Shown here: piece by piece, positions 42,255 to 50,837 of the stretch
Layout of the letters: each line of letters begins with the position of its first letter
Position numbering within the stretch: the first letter of the stretch is position 1
Source: Pedococcus_A sp963730585
GTDB taxonomy: Bacteria; Actinomycetota; Actinomycetes; Actinomycetales; Dermatophilaceae
Reading direction: 5' to 3'
Assembly (NCBI GenBank): GCA_963730585.1
Contig: CAVSSL010000008.1
Location: 124,001-188,000 of the forward strand
Length of the DNA: 64,000 nt
Made by a program: the position numbers and the translations under genes
The notes under the pieces: model-generated
Told to the model about the DNA's origin: nothing
The model's input: only the letters and a program-made list of their open reading frames with translations
Database searches by the model: none

Positions 42255-43451
42255 ATGGGCACTCCCACCGGCTCTCCCGCGGGCTCGCCCCTCGTGGCGC
42301 GGATGCGCGGCTTCGGCACGACGATCTTCGCCGAGATGTCCGCGCTGGCCGGCGCGACCGGTGCGATCAACCTCGGCCAGGGCTTCCCCGACACCGACGG
42401 CCCGCGCGAGATGCTCGACGCCGCCAAGGCCGCCATCGACGGCGGGCGCAACCAGTACCCGCCCGGTCCCGGCGTCCCCGAGCTCCTGGACGCCGTCGCA
42501 GCGCACCAGTGGCGCTTCTACGGCATACACCTCGACCCGGCGTCGGAGGTGCTGGTGACGGTCGGGGCGACCGAGGCGATCGCCGCCACCGTGCTCGCGC
42601 TCTGCGAGCCCGGCGACGAGGTGGTCACCTTCGAGCCCTACTACGACTCGTATGCCGCCACGATCGCCCTCGCGGGCGCCGTGCGCCGCACGTCGGTGCT
42701 CCGCTTCCCGGACTTCGCCGTCGACGAGGCGTCGCTGCGGGCGGCGTTCTCCGACCGCACGCGCCTGGTGCTGCTCAACACCCCGCACAACCCGACCGGC
42801 AAGGTCTTCACACGCGCCGAGCTCGAGCTCATCTGCTCCCTCGCCCGCGAGCACGACGCGTGGGTGGTGACCGACGAGGTCTACGAACACCTGGTCTTCG
42901 ACGGGCTGGAGCACGTGCCGGTGGCCACCCTGCCGGGCATGGCGGAGCGCACCCTGACGATCTCGTCGGCCGGCAAGACCTTCTCGGCCACCGGGTGGAA
43001 GGTCGGCTGGGTCACCGGACCCGCCGAGGCGGTGGCCGCCGTGCGCACGGTGAAGCAGTTCCTCACCTACGTCGGGTCGGGACCGTTCCAGCCGGCGGTG
43101 GCGCTGGCCCTCGGGCTCGGCGACGACGTGTATGCCGGCCTGTCCTCCTCGCTGCAGACCAAGCGCGACCTGCTCGTGGCCGGCCTGCGGTCGGCAGGGC
43201 TCGAGGTCGCGGTGCCCTCCGGGACCTACTTCGTGGTGGCCGACGCAGCACCGCTGGGCGCCACGGACGGGCTGGAGTTCTGCCGGGGGCTGCCGTCGCT
43301 CGCGGGCGTGGTCGGCGTGCCGGTCTCGGTCTTCCACGACGACGTGGACGCGGCGCGGACGCTGGTCAGGTTCGCCTTCTGCAAGCGCGACGAGGTGCTG
43401 GCCGAGGCAGTAGAGCGGCTGGCGCGCGCGGGAACGCACGACGGGGCGTAG
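42255..43451 (+). CDS. dapC: Class I PLP-dependent aminotransferase, DapC/kynurenine-type
   Basis: 398 residues. Fold-type I class I: INLGQGFPDTDGP, NQYPPGPGVPELLDAV, VTVGATEAIAATVLAL, LLNTPHNPTGKVF, VVTDEVYEHLVFDG and Schiff-base Lys241 in TISSAGKTFSATGWKVGW, then Arg in LVRFAFCKR. These blocks closely recall M. tuberculosis Rv0858c, annotated DapC (N-succinyldiaminopimelate aminotransferase), and the kynurenine/methionine aminotransferase subgroup. So lysine/peptidoglycan precursor synthesis is a fair guess, but the subgroup is promiscuous. Transcribed alone with a leaderless promoter. Confidence 0.8.
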   Translation: MGTPTGSPAGSPLVARMRGFGTTIFAEMSALAGATGAINLGQGFPDTDGPREMLDAAKAAIDGGRNQYPPGPGVPELLDAVAAHQWRFYGIHLDPASEVLVTVGATEAIAATVLALCEPGDEVVTFEPYYDSYAATIALAGAVRRTSVLRFPDFAVDEASLRAAFSDRTRLVLLNTPHNPTGKVFTRAELELICSLAREHDAWVVTDEVYEHLVFDGLEHVPVATLPGMAERTLTISSAGKTFSATGWKVGWVTGPAEAVAAVRTVKQFLTYVGSGPFQPAVALALGLGDDVYAGLSSSLQTKRDLLVAGLRSAGLEVAVPSGTYFVVADAAPLGATDGLEFCRGLPSLAGVVGVPVSVFHDDVDAARTLVRFAFCKRDEVLAEAVERLARAGTHDGA

Positions 43452-43488
43452 GGAGCGCTCCCGCGCCTCTCTCAGGCGGGGGGGCCCG

Positions 43489-43524
43489 GGGTTGGGCTCA
43501 GGGTTGGGCTCAGGGCTGGGCTCA
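43489..43524. repeat. 12-bp tandem repeat, three units
   Basis: GGGTTGGGCTCA twice and GGGCTGGGCTCA once. The last unit contains the stop codon of the small zinc-ribbon gene. Between it and the aminotransferase stop is a palindrome GGGAGCGCTCCC (43451-43462). Confidence 0.85.
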
Positions 43525-43710
43525 GGCCACGTGGCGGGCATCGTCGTCGCGGACGGAGGCGGCGACGGCCCAGAGCAGGACGGCGGCGTCACAGACCGTG
43601 CAGCAGTACTCGCCGGTGTCGTCCACGGGCATGAGGATCTGCTCGCTGGCACAGTCGCCGCAGCGGGCCAGCACTCCGGTCACGAGCATCAGGTCGGCTG
43701 TCGTCTCCAT
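43522..43710 (-). CDS. Small zinc-ribbon protein (62 aa)
   Basis: 62 residues from ATG 43710: METTADLMLVTGVLARCGDC, then EQILMPVDDTGEYCCTVCDA. Two CxxC pairs (CGDC and CTVC) about 22 residues apart make a zinc ribbon, preceded by a short strand region and followed by a hydrophobic AVLLWAVAASV. Similar tiny Cys4 proteins are common in actinobacteria with no assigned role. GTG 43719 (VNG...) is an alternative start. It lies divergent from the M23 peptidase gene. Confidence 0.6.
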   Translation of the reverse strand: METTADLMLVTGVLARCGDCASEQILMPVDDTGEYCCTVCDAAVLLWAVAASVRDDDARHVA

Positions 43711-43871
43711 GCCGTTCACGGTGCCACGGGCCACCGACAACGCCGGCGTGCCACGCCGGGAGCGGGACCCTGCACGTGGCGTGTGTCCACAGCCGTCCCG
43801 CGCCCGCCACGCTGTCCACAGACACCCCTGCGGTCGTGGGCGGTCACCGACCACCGGCCGAGGCTGGCGTC

Positions 43872-44471
43872 ATGGTCAGCATCGCCCCGGCTCTCCTGCC
43901 CGCCGCAGCCCTCGTGCTGGGCGCGACCGCGCTCTCGCCCCTGGGCTCCCCCGCAGCGGTGTCGACCGCAGCAGCTCCGACACCATCGCCACGCATCAGC
44001 GCCGTCAGGGACACGGCTGCGCTCCCGGCGGCTGGGTCGTCGCCGCGAGTGCTCCGGAAAGGCTGGCAGTGGCCGCTGCTCCCCGAGCCCACCGTGACGA
44101 GGCGGTTCCAGCGTCCCGCGAGCACGTGGGGTCCGGGACACCGCGGCATCGACCTCGCCGCCATGCCTGGTCAGCAGGTGCTGGCGGCGGCCGCCGGACG
44201 GGTCACGCACGTGGGCGTGATCGCTGGACGCGGCACGGTGTCGGTGACCCACGTCGGCGGCGTGCGCACGACCTACGAGCCGGTCACTCCACTGGTCCGT
44301 CGTGGCGACACGGTGCGGGCGGGCCAGGTCATCGGCGTCGTGGGCCAGCGCGGCGCCTCGCACTGCGCCGGCTGCCTGCACTTCGGGGCGCTGCGGGGGC
44401 AGGTCTACCTCGACCCGCTTGTCCTGTTGCGGCCCGGCCGCGTCGTCCTGCTCCCGCTGGGACGTCGCTAG
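43872..44471 (+). CDS. Secreted M23-family metallopeptidase (LytM domain)
   Basis: 199 residues. Residues 1-35 are a signal peptide or membrane anchor (VSIAPALLPAAALVLGATAL). The LytM domain has the zinc ligands His90 and Asp94 in GPGHRGIDLAA, the strand QVLAAAAGRVTHVGVIAG, and CLHFGALR with the HxG-type His170. It would cut peptidoglycan cross-bridges or act as a regulator of amidases if inactive; all ligands look intact. The same type of gene lies next to rpsB in M. tuberculosis (Rv2891). A GAGGCT box six bases before the ATG may serve as a leaderless -10. Confidence 0.9.
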   Translation: MVSIAPALLPAAALVLGATALSPLGSPAAVSTAAAPTPSPRISAVRDTAALPAAGSSPRVLRKGWQWPLLPEPTVTRRFQRPASTWGPGHRGIDLAAMPGQQVLAAAAGRVTHVGVIAGRGTVSVTHVGGVRTTYEPVTPLVRRGDTVRAGQVIGVVGQRGASHCAGCLHFGALRGQVYLDPLVLLRPGRVVLLPLGRR

Positions 44472-44480
44472 GGCGCCGGG

Positions 44481-45329
44481 TCAGGCGCCCGTCGGGTACG
44501 GCCACGCCTTGCAGCCCTGGAGGTCGAGGGTCTGCTGCACCATGACCGGTGCCCGCTCCCCCGTGGCCGGGCACGAGCGGTGCTGGTGGCCCAGTCCGTG
44601 GCCGACCTCGTGGTTGACCTGGTAGATCCGGTAGCGGTCGACGTCGTCGCCATAGCTGTCGTCGCCGAGCTGCCAGCGGCGCAGGTTGAGCACCGAGCGG
44701 CCGTTGTTCCAGCACGAGACCTGCGACAGCGTCCGCAGCGGCGCGCACAGGCGGTCGGTCAGCCCGGGACTCGCCAGGGTGACGCGGATGTCGACGTGGG
44801 CCCCCGACCGCTCCTGGGCAGGGCTGACGTTGACGAACCGGACGGCGTCCTTGCGCTGCCAGCCCCGCTCGTCGAGCAGGACGTCCCGGATCGTCCGGGC
44901 CACCGCGGCCTCGTCGACGCCCAGGCCCTTCTCGACCTCCACGGTGTAGCGGACCACCCGGCCGTCAGCCGTCGACTGCGGACCCGGGACGCTGACGACC
45001 TGGAGCTTCCCCGTGCCGTTCTGCGGGACGCTCACCCGGTCGCGCCCCGGGGCCTCGGTGGTGGTCGAGCCATCCTCGCTGCCGCCAGTGGGCGTCGCCG
45101 ACGCGGTGGCCGACGGCTCGGGGCGCTCGCGTGTGGCGATGGCCGTGGCCTGCACGCCCGGCAGCCGGTCGGCCGCAGCTGCTGCGGCGTCGGAGACGTC
45201 GCCGCGGGAGACCAGCCGGACCGTCGCCACCGCCACGAGGGCGATGACGGCGACACCGAGCAGCGTGCGGCGAAGCCGGACGCGACGGCTCACCGCCCGG
45301 TGCCGGTGTCGTGCGGGTGGCTGCTTCAC
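44481..45329 (-). CDS. DUF3152 secreted putative zinc metalloprotease
   Basis: 282 residues. An arginine-rich start and a transmembrane/signal segment (LLGVAVIALVAVATVRLV, 23-40), then a Ser/Thr/Pro linker and a DUF3152 domain from about 105. The domain has HEVGHGLGHQH at 240-250, an extended HExxHxxGHxH zinc motif like metzincins, and four or more Cys that could form disulfides. An active extracytoplasmic protease is plausible; no substrate is known. It converges with the M23 gene with a nine-base gap. Confidence 0.88.
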   Translation of the reverse strand: MKQPPARHRHRAVSRRVRLRRTLLGVAVIALVAVATVRLVSRGDVSDAAAAAADRLPGVQATAIATRERPEPSATASATPTGGSEDGSTTTEAPGRDRVSVPQNGTGKLQVVSVPGPQSTADGRVVRYTVEVEKGLGVDEAAVARTIRDVLLDERGWQRKDAVRFVNVSPAQERSGAHVDIRVTLASPGLTDRLCAPLRTLSQVSCWNNGRSVLNLRRWQLGDDSYGDDVDRYRIYQVNHEVGHGLGHQHRSCPATGERAPVMVQQTLDLQGCKAWPYPTGA

Positions 45330-45569
45330 GCGTTCCCTTGCCGTGGGTGGGTGGGCGACCGCGGCCGGCTGCCCTGACCCGACATCTTCCCCTGCCCGGG
45401 CGGGAGGCTGCGAGTCGCCTCGCCCAAACCCGTCGAAAACGGAGCCGGGCCGTCGGGCGGCACCCCTGCCAGTGGCGCCCGGAGGGCAAGGGCCGAGGGC
45501 TGGGAGGGCTGGAGGGGCCGGAAGCGCTGGAGGGGCAGGAGAGGCTGGAGTGGCTGGATGAGCTGTGCG
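45330..45569. repeat. Gene-free 240 bases with CTCCAGCC-type low-complexity repeats
   Basis: Between DUF3152 and xerC. At 45490-45565 the plus strand reads as imperfect 9-15-base repeats of GGCTGGAGGGGC. No open frame fits. It would be a candidate for variable-number repeats between strains. Confidence 0.5.
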
Positions 45570-46484
45570 TCAGGCTCGGGGGTGCGCCTGCCGGTAGGAC
45601 TGCTTGAGCCGGTCGACGGAGACGTGAGTGTAGATCTGCGTGGTCGCGAGCGAGGCGTGACCGAGCATCTCCTGGACCAGGCGCAGGTCGGCGCCCCCCT
45701 CGAGCAGGTGGGTGGCGGCGCTGTGCCGCAGGCCGTGCGGCCCGAGGTCGGGCGCGTCGGGCACGTGGGCCAGCAGGCGGTGGACCGCGGTGCGCACCTG
45801 CCTCGCATCGACCCGGCGTCCCCGTCGCCCGAGGAAGACGGCGGGCCCGCTCGCGGGCGTCACGACCTGCGGACGCCCACGGCTCAGCCACCCTTCAAGG
45901 GCGTCACGCGCGGGACCTCCGAACGGCACCGTCCGCTCCTTGGAGCCCTTTCCCATCACACGGACGACGCCTGCCGCCAGGTCGAGGTCGTCGAGGTCGA
46001 GCGCGGTGAGCTCGCCGACGCGGATGCCGCTGGCGTAGAGCAGCTCGAGGGCCGCCCGGTCGCGCAGGTGGACCGGGTCCTCGTCGTCGGCGGCGACCGC
46101 CGCCACGTCGAGCAGGTCGCTGGCCTCGCCCTGCTTGAGGACTCCGGGGAGGTGGCGCTGTCGCTTGGGCGCGACCAGCCGGACCGACGGGTCGGTGGGG
46201 ATGCGACCGGTGCGCGTCGCCCAGCCGAGAAAGGTGCGGGCTGCGGCGGACCGCCGGGCGATGGTGGCTCGGGCAGCACCCGACTCGGCGAGGTGGGCGA
46301 GCCAGGACCGCAGGTCGCGCAAGGTGATGTCGGTGAGCTCGGTGACGCCGCACTCAGCCTCGAGGAAGCCGAGCAGGCTGCGCACGTCGCCGAGGTAGGC
46401 GCGCGAGGTGTGCTCGGAGCGGCCGCGCTCGGACCGCAGGTGGCGCGCGAACGCCTCCACCGCCTCGGCCGTCCTGTCGCTCAC
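45570..46484 (-). CDS. xerC: Tyrosine recombinase XerC
   Basis: 304 residues from GTG 46484, giving the usual Xer length. N-terminal core-binding SAM-like domain (FARHLRSERGRSEHTSRAYLGDVRSLLGF). Catalytic domain with Arg155 (ASGIRVGEL), Lys in GKGSKERTVP, His250-x-x-Arg253 (PHGLRHSAATHLLEGGA), His276 (LGHASLATTQIYTHV) and nucleophile Tyr285. It resolves chromosome dimers with XerD at dif. Located between dprA and M23/rpsB as in other actinobacteria, so it is the housekeeping recombinase rather than a mobile-element integrase. Confidence 0.93.
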   Translation of the reverse strand: MSDRTAEAVEAFARHLRSERGRSEHTSRAYLGDVRSLLGFLEAECGVTELTDITLRDLRSWLAHLAESGAARATIARRSAAARTFLGWATRTGRIPTDPSVRLVAPKRQRHLPGVLKQGEASDLLDVAAVAADDEDPVHLRDRAALELLYASGIRVGELTALDLDDLDLAAGVVRVMGKGSKERTVPFGGPARDALEGWLSRGRPQVVTPASGPAVFLGRRGRRVDARQVRTAVHRLLAHVPDAPDLGPHGLRHSAATHLLEGGADLRLVQEMLGHASLATTQIYTHVSVDRLKQSYRQAHPRA

Positions 46485-46617
46485 GACAGGCACCGTCGCA
46501 AAGCCGCAGCCGCCCTTCAAGGCGCCTCGCCGAACCGACCCCGCCCGGCACCGTCAGCCGTTGGTCCTCGACCCGAGTCCCGCGAGCCCTCGACCCGAGT
46601 CCCGCGGGCCCTCGACG

Positions 46618-47733
46618 TCAGCCGGCGCGCTCGCGGGGCGGCCGTCGCCACCCCGCGCCGTCCCGTGTGGCGAGCCCCTTGAGCTGGAGCCGGCCGAGGC
46701 AGGCGAGGACCTCCCGCTCCGCCAACGCGGTGCGCACCGCCAGCGAGGCGACGTCGGCCGCCGACCGCACGGGCAGGGCCGACCAGACCACCGACTCGTC
46801 GCCGCCGAGGCGGTCCTCGGGCCGCTCCGGGCCACGCTTGACCGGCGCCAGGTCGGTGCCAAGGTCGCCGAGCAGCTCGGCCACCTCGTCGGCGTCGGTC
46901 ACCAGCTGCGCCTCGCCGAGCCGGATGAGCTCGTGGCAGCCGGCGGAGACCATCGACGTGACCGGTCCCGGCACGGCGGCGACCACGCGGGCCAGCTTGG
47001 TCGCCTCCCTGGCGGTGCTCCGCGACCCCGACCGGAGCCCCGCCTCCACGACCACCGTGCCGCGGGTCATGGCCGCGATGAGGCGGTTGCGCTTGAGGAA
47101 GCGCCACCGCGTGGGCGCGCAGCCCGGCGGCACCTCGCTGACCACGGCACCGGTGGCCACGATCTTCTCGAGCAGGCCGCGGTGCGCATCCGGGTAGGCA
47201 CGCTCGACGCCGCCGGCGAGCACTGCGATGGTGGCGCCCTCCACGGCGAGCGCCCCGCGGTGGGCCGCTCCGTCGATGCCGAAGGCGGCTCCGGAGACGA
47301 CGGTGAAGCGCCGCTCGCAGAGTCCGGACGCGATCTCGCCGGCCGTCGACTCCCCGTAGGGCGTCGCGCTGCGGGCTCCCACGATCGCCGCGCTGCGTTC
47401 GCACGCCTCCCGGAGGCGCTCGGGACCGCGCACCCAGAGGCAGTGCGGTGGCACCTCCAGGTCGTCGAGCCCGTCAGGCCACTCGTCGTCACCCGGGACC
47501 AGCACCCGGGCTCGCAGCTTCGCCACCAGACCGAGGTCCTGCTCGATGTCGAGCGTGTCGACCCGTGGGCGGTACCGCGCCGCACCGGGTGCGGAGCCGT
47601 CGACGACGGCCGCCAGGGCAGCCTCGGCGCCCCGCGCGCTGACCAGCTCGTGGGCCCTCGCATCCTCGGGCTCGGTGATGCGGCTCCACGCGATCCGTGC
47701 CTCCCGCTCCCCCGCGGGCATCCGGCCCCTCAC
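46618..47733 (-). CDS. dprA: DNA-processing protein DprA/Smf
   Basis: 371 residues from GTG 47733, overlapping the comM stop by GTGA. Rossmann-fold core: CLWVRGPERL, AAIVGARSATPYGESTAGEIASGL, VVSGAAFGIDGAAHRGAL, VLAGGVERAYPDAH, FLKRNRLIAAMTRGTVVVEAGLRSGS, and AVPGPVTS. A C-terminal winged-helix domain (LAEREVLACLGRLQLKGLAT) is present. DprA loads RecA on incoming single-stranded DNA in competent bacteria; in most actinobacteria its role is unclear. N-terminal SAM-like domain is present (REARIAWSRITEPEDARAHELV). Confidence 0.93.
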   Translation of the reverse strand: MRGRMPAGEREARIAWSRITEPEDARAHELVSARGAEAALAAVVDGSAPGAARYRPRVDTLDIEQDLGLVAKLRARVLVPGDDEWPDGLDDLEVPPHCLWVRGPERLREACERSAAIVGARSATPYGESTAGEIASGLCERRFTVVSGAAFGIDGAAHRGALAVEGATIAVLAGGVERAYPDAHRGLLEKIVATGAVVSEVPPGCAPTRWRFLKRNRLIAAMTRGTVVVEAGLRSGSRSTAREATKLARVVAAVPGPVTSMVSAGCHELIRLGEAQLVTDADEVAELLGDLGTDLAPVKRGPERPEDRLGGDESVVWSALPVRSAADVASLAVRTALAEREVLACLGRLQLKGLATRDGAGWRRPPRERAG

Positions 47734-49271
47734 GCGGCCACCGGACCCTGGTTGCGGAGGGTGAGCGCCAGGCCGAGGTCGTCGCGGGTCGGGCTGTCGT
47801 GGCCTGCGAGGTCGGCGACCGTCCACCCCAGCCGCAGGACGCGGTCGTAGCCGCGCAGGGTGATCTGGCCGCGGTCCAGCGCCCGGTCCAGGTCGGTCGA
47901 GACCGTGCGGGCGAGCCGGAACCTCCCCCGGCGCAGGGCACTGCCCGACGCATGGCCGTTGAGCGCCCACGGATGTCCCTGCCAGCGCGCCGCCTGGAGC
48001 TCGCGGGCGTGGGCGACGCGGGACGCGACCACGGCGCTGCTCTCCCCGGTGCCCTCCCCGAGGGCGGCGAGGTTGATGGCCGGCATGGCGACCTGGAGGT
48101 CGACGCGGTCGAGCAGGGGGCCACCGAGCTTGGCGACGTAGGCGCGCTTGGCCTGCGGCCGGCACGAGCAGTCGGCGCCCTTCCCGAAGCCCAGCCCGCA
48201 CGGGCAGGGGTTGGCGGCCATCACCAGCTGGAACCGCGCGGGGAACCGCACGGAGGACCGCGCGCGGGCGACCCAGACCTCGCCGGACTCCAGCGGCTGG
48301 CGCAACGCCTGCAGGGTCGTCACCTTGAACTCGGGAGCCTCGTCGAGGAAGAGGACGCCATGGTGCGCCTGGGACACCGCCCCGGGGCGGATGGCGCCGC
48401 TGCCACCACCGACGATGGCGGCGGTGGAGGCGCTGTGGTGCGGGGCGACGAAGGGCGCCGTGGCCTGCACGGCGAGCGCGTCCGGCACCGGCCCCAGGAG
48501 GGAGCGCACGGCCAGCACCTCCAGAGACTGCTGCGGTTCCAGGCGCGGCAGCACCGAGACGAGGCGTTCGGCGAGCATCGTCTTGCCCGCTCCCGGCGGT
48601 CCCATGAGGAACAGGTGGTGGCCACCGGCCGCGGCCAGCTCGACGGCCAGTCGCGCTTCTGGCTGCCCCACGACGTCGGCGAGGTCCTTCACGCCGGAGT
48701 CCGCGCCGTCCGGACGGGACGACTCGGGCAGCGCCACGGTGGGGAGCTGGCCGTTGCGGGCCTGCCGGTAGCGCTCGTGCAGGGCGGCCAGGTCGCGCAC
48801 GGCATGCACCCGCACGCCCGGCACCAGCGCCGCCTCGGTGGCGTTGGCCAGCGGCACCACGACGTCACGGACTCCCTGGGCGGCGGCGGCCAGCACGCTC
48901 GGGAGCACTCCGCGCACGGGACGGATCGTGCCGTCGAGGCCGACCTCGCCGAGGTGGACGACCTCCTCGGCGGCCTCGGCCGGCAGCACCTGGGCCGCGA
49001 CCAGCGCCGCGACCGCGATCGCGAGGTCGAAGGCCGTGCCCGCCTTGGGGATCGAGGCCGGTGAGAGGTTGACCGTGATGCGCCGCTGCGGCAGCGGGAG
49101 GCCGCTGTTGGTGGTGCCGGCCTTCACCCGGTCGGTGGACTGCAGGCACGCGGTGTCGGGCAACCCGCTCACGGCGAAGTGGGGCAGCCCCTGGGCGATG
49201 TCGGCCTCGACCTGCACGAGGGCGCCGTCGAGGCCGGTGAGGGCGACCGAGCGCGTGCGTCCGAGCCCCAT
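47730..49271 (-). CDS. comM: ComM/YifB-type Mg-chelatase-like AAA+ ATPase
   Basis: 513 residues. N-terminal Lon-like domain (VQVEADIAQGLPHFAVSGLPDTA, TVNLSPASIPKAGTAFDLAIAVAAL). AAA+ core: Walker A MGPPGAGKTM (224-231), sensor region DEAPEF in GVLFLDEAPEFKVTTL, and RFPARFQLVMAANPCPCGLG with zinc-like cysteines (CPCG...CSC). ComM promotes branch migration during natural transformation in Vibrio. ATG 49271 overlaps the yraN stop (TGATG). Confidence 0.93.
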   Translation of the reverse strand: MGLGRTRSVALTGLDGALVQVEADIAQGLPHFAVSGLPDTACLQSTDRVKAGTTNSGLPLPQRRITVNLSPASIPKAGTAFDLAIAVAALVAAQVLPAEAAEEVVHLGEVGLDGTIRPVRGVLPSVLAAAAQGVRDVVVPLANATEAALVPGVRVHAVRDLAALHERYRQARNGQLPTVALPESSRPDGADSGVKDLADVVGQPEARLAVELAAAGGHHLFLMGPPGAGKTMLAERLVSVLPRLEPQQSLEVLAVRSLLGPVPDALAVQATAPFVAPHHSASTAAIVGGGSGAIRPGAVSQAHHGVLFLDEAPEFKVTTLQALRQPLESGEVWVARARSSVRFPARFQLVMAANPCPCGLGFGKGADCSCRPQAKRAYVAKLGGPLLDRVDLQVAMPAINLAALGEGTGESSAVVASRVAHARELQAARWQGHPWALNGHASGSALRRGRFRLARTVSTDLDRALDRGQITLRGYDRVLRLGWTVADLAGHDSPTRDDLGLALTLRNQGPVAA

Positions 49272-49646
49272 CAGGCCAGCCCCCGCACGTGGCGCAGGGC
49301 GGCCGGGCCGGCGTCGGGGCGCAGGATGCCGACGACGTCGATCCGCACCCCTGCCGGCCTGCAGGTCGTGGTCGGCCAGCCAGGCGGAGGCCAGCCGGCG
49401 CAGCCGGGCCGCCTTGCGCCAGGTGACGGCCTCCACCGGCTCACCGAAGACGGTGCTGCGCCGCGTCTTGACCTCGCACACCACGAGGCAGTCGCCGTCG
49501 AGGGCGACGAGGTCGATCTCCCCGTGCTCGCACCGCCAGTTGCGGTCGAGCACCTCCATGCCGCGGTCGCTGAGGTAGCGCGCGGCCAGGTCCTCTCCGT
49601 AGCGGCCCAGCGTGCGGGTCGCCGACTCCTGTGCCCGGTCTGCCAT
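49271..49646 (-). pseudogene. yraN: YraN-family (UPF0102) endonuclease-fold protein, frame broken once
   Basis: The Holliday-junction-resolvase-like fold is intact up to WLADHDLQAG: ATRTLGRYGEDLAARYLSDRG, NWRCEHGEIDLVALDGDCLVVCEVKTR with catalytic-type E-D-EVK residues, VTWRKAARLRRLASAWL. The frame changes in a GGGG run at about 49348-49351; removing one base continues into VRIDVVGILRPDAGPAALRHVRGLA and the TGA at 49271-49273, giving the normal 125-residue length. CAGGGT six bases before ATG 49646 is a weak leaderless -10. A sequencing insertion or a recent lesion could explain the break. Confidence 0.88.
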
Positions 49647-49745
49647 GCGACGACCCTGCCCGGCCGGACGGCCGCCACATCAGGGGTCCGGAGAGGGCTG
49701 TGGACGGCGTGGCGCCGCGCGACGCGGCTGTGGACGGCGGGCGAC

Positions 49746-50063
49746 CTAGAAGCCGTCGCCCTTGGGCATCTCCAGCTCGGACTTGGCCAGCTCCTCCACG
49801 TTGACGTCCTTGAACGTCACGACGCGCACGTTCTTGGCGAAACGCGCCGGGCGATAGATGTCCCAGACCCAGGCGTCCTGCATGGTGACGTCGAAGTAGA
49901 CCTCGCCGCCCTCGCTGCGCACCTTCACGTCGACGGAGTTGCACAGGTAGAAGCGCCGCTCGGTCTCGACGACGTGCGTGAAGAGACCCACCACGTCGCG
50001 GTACTCGCGGTAGAGGGCGAGCTCCATCTCGCTCTCGTACTTCTCGAGGTCCTCCGAGCTCAT
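49746..50063 (-). CDS. DUF2469 family protein
   Basis: 105 residues: SSEDLEKYESEMELALYREYRDVVGLF, then ETERRFYLCNSVDVKVR, YFDVTMQDAWVWDIYRPARFAKNVRVVTFKDVNVEEL. This actinobacteria-specific protein is highly conserved and always near rnhB and lepB (Rv2901c in M. tuberculosis). No reaction is known. It follows rnhB by three bases on the minus strand and so is co-transcribed with it. The 99-base gap after it holds nothing recognisable. Confidence 0.93.
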   Translation of the reverse strand: MSSEDLEKYESEMELALYREYRDVVGLFTHVVETERRFYLCNSVDVKVRSEGGEVYFDVTMQDAWVWDIYRPARFAKNVRVVTFKDVNVEELAKSELEMPKGDGF

Positions 50064-50066
50064 GCC

Positions 50067-50834
50067 CTATCCCGCGTCTCTCTCGTCCAGCGCCTCAGCC
50101 TGGAGCGCGTCGTCGTGCGGGGCCGGCTCCACCGCGTCCCCGACCTCATCTTCCACCATGGTCCCCGGCAGGCGCCACGAGCGCCGGTGCAGCGCGCACG
50201 GCCCCTCGGACTCGAGGGCCGCGATGTGCTCGGGCGCGGCATACCCCTTGTTCTCGGCCCAGCCGTAGGCCGGGTGCTCCTGCGCCGCCTCCGTCATCAG
50301 GCCGTCGCGCTCCACCTTGGCCAGGACGCTGGCGGCGGCGACCGACGAGCACTTCAGGTCGGCCTTGATCATCGTGGTGACCGGCGGGGTCGAGGGCCCC
50401 GCACCGGCGAAGGCGAACAGCCCCACCTCACCGGGCGCCGTGAGCCAGTCGTGGTTGCCGTCGAGGATGACGAGGTCGGGCTCGACGCCCACGGCCTCGA
50501 GCGCCCGCATGCCGGCCAGCCGCAGCGCGGCCATGATGCCGATCCGGTCGATCTCCTCCGCGGAGGCGTGCCCGACGGCATACCCCAGGCACCAGCGCCG
50601 GATCTTCGGCACCATCGCCTCGCGCGCGGCGGGGGTCAGCAGCTTGGAGTCACGGACGCCGGTGGGTGCGCTGCGGCACGTCTCGTCGATGAGCACGACG
50701 CCGACCGTGACCGGTCCGGCGAGGGCGCCACGGCCGACCTCGTCCATCCCGGCCAGCACGCGGTGGCCGTCACGCTGCAGCGCTCGCTCCACCCGCAGGT
50801 TGGGCTTGCGGGTGCGGGGTGGTGCGGCGGGCAT
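50067..50834 (-). CDS. rnhB: Ribonuclease HII
   Basis: 255 residues; removes RNA from RNA-DNA hybrids and misincorporated ribonucleotides. Catalytic acidic residues are in VLAGMDEVGRGALAGPV (Asp31, Glu32), VILDGNHDWL (Asp) and SVAAASVLAKVERDGLM (Asp). The C-terminal region AYGWAENKGYAAPEHIAAL is typical. Starts four bases after the lepB stop. Confidence 0.95.
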   Translation of the reverse strand: MPAAPPRTRKPNLRVERALQRDGHRVLAGMDEVGRGALAGPVTVGVVLIDETCRSAPTGVRDSKLLTPAAREAMVPKIRRWCLGYAVGHASAEEIDRIGIMAALRLAGMRALEAVGVEPDLVILDGNHDWLTAPGEVGLFAFAGAGPSTPPVTTMIKADLKCSSVAAASVLAKVERDGLMTEAAQEHPAYGWAENKGYAAPEHIAALESEGPCALHRRSWRLPGTMVEDEVGDAVEPAPHDDALQAEALDERDAG

Positions 50835-50837
50835 GGG

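Noticed and set aside
43489..43524. Start of a CRISPR array
   Set aside because: Only three adjacent 12-base units without spacers.
45570..46484. Integrase of a mobile element
   Set aside because: It is a tyrosine recombinase, but its position between dprA and the M23/rpsB genes is the standard place of chromosomal xerC, and no element borders or att-like repeats were seen.
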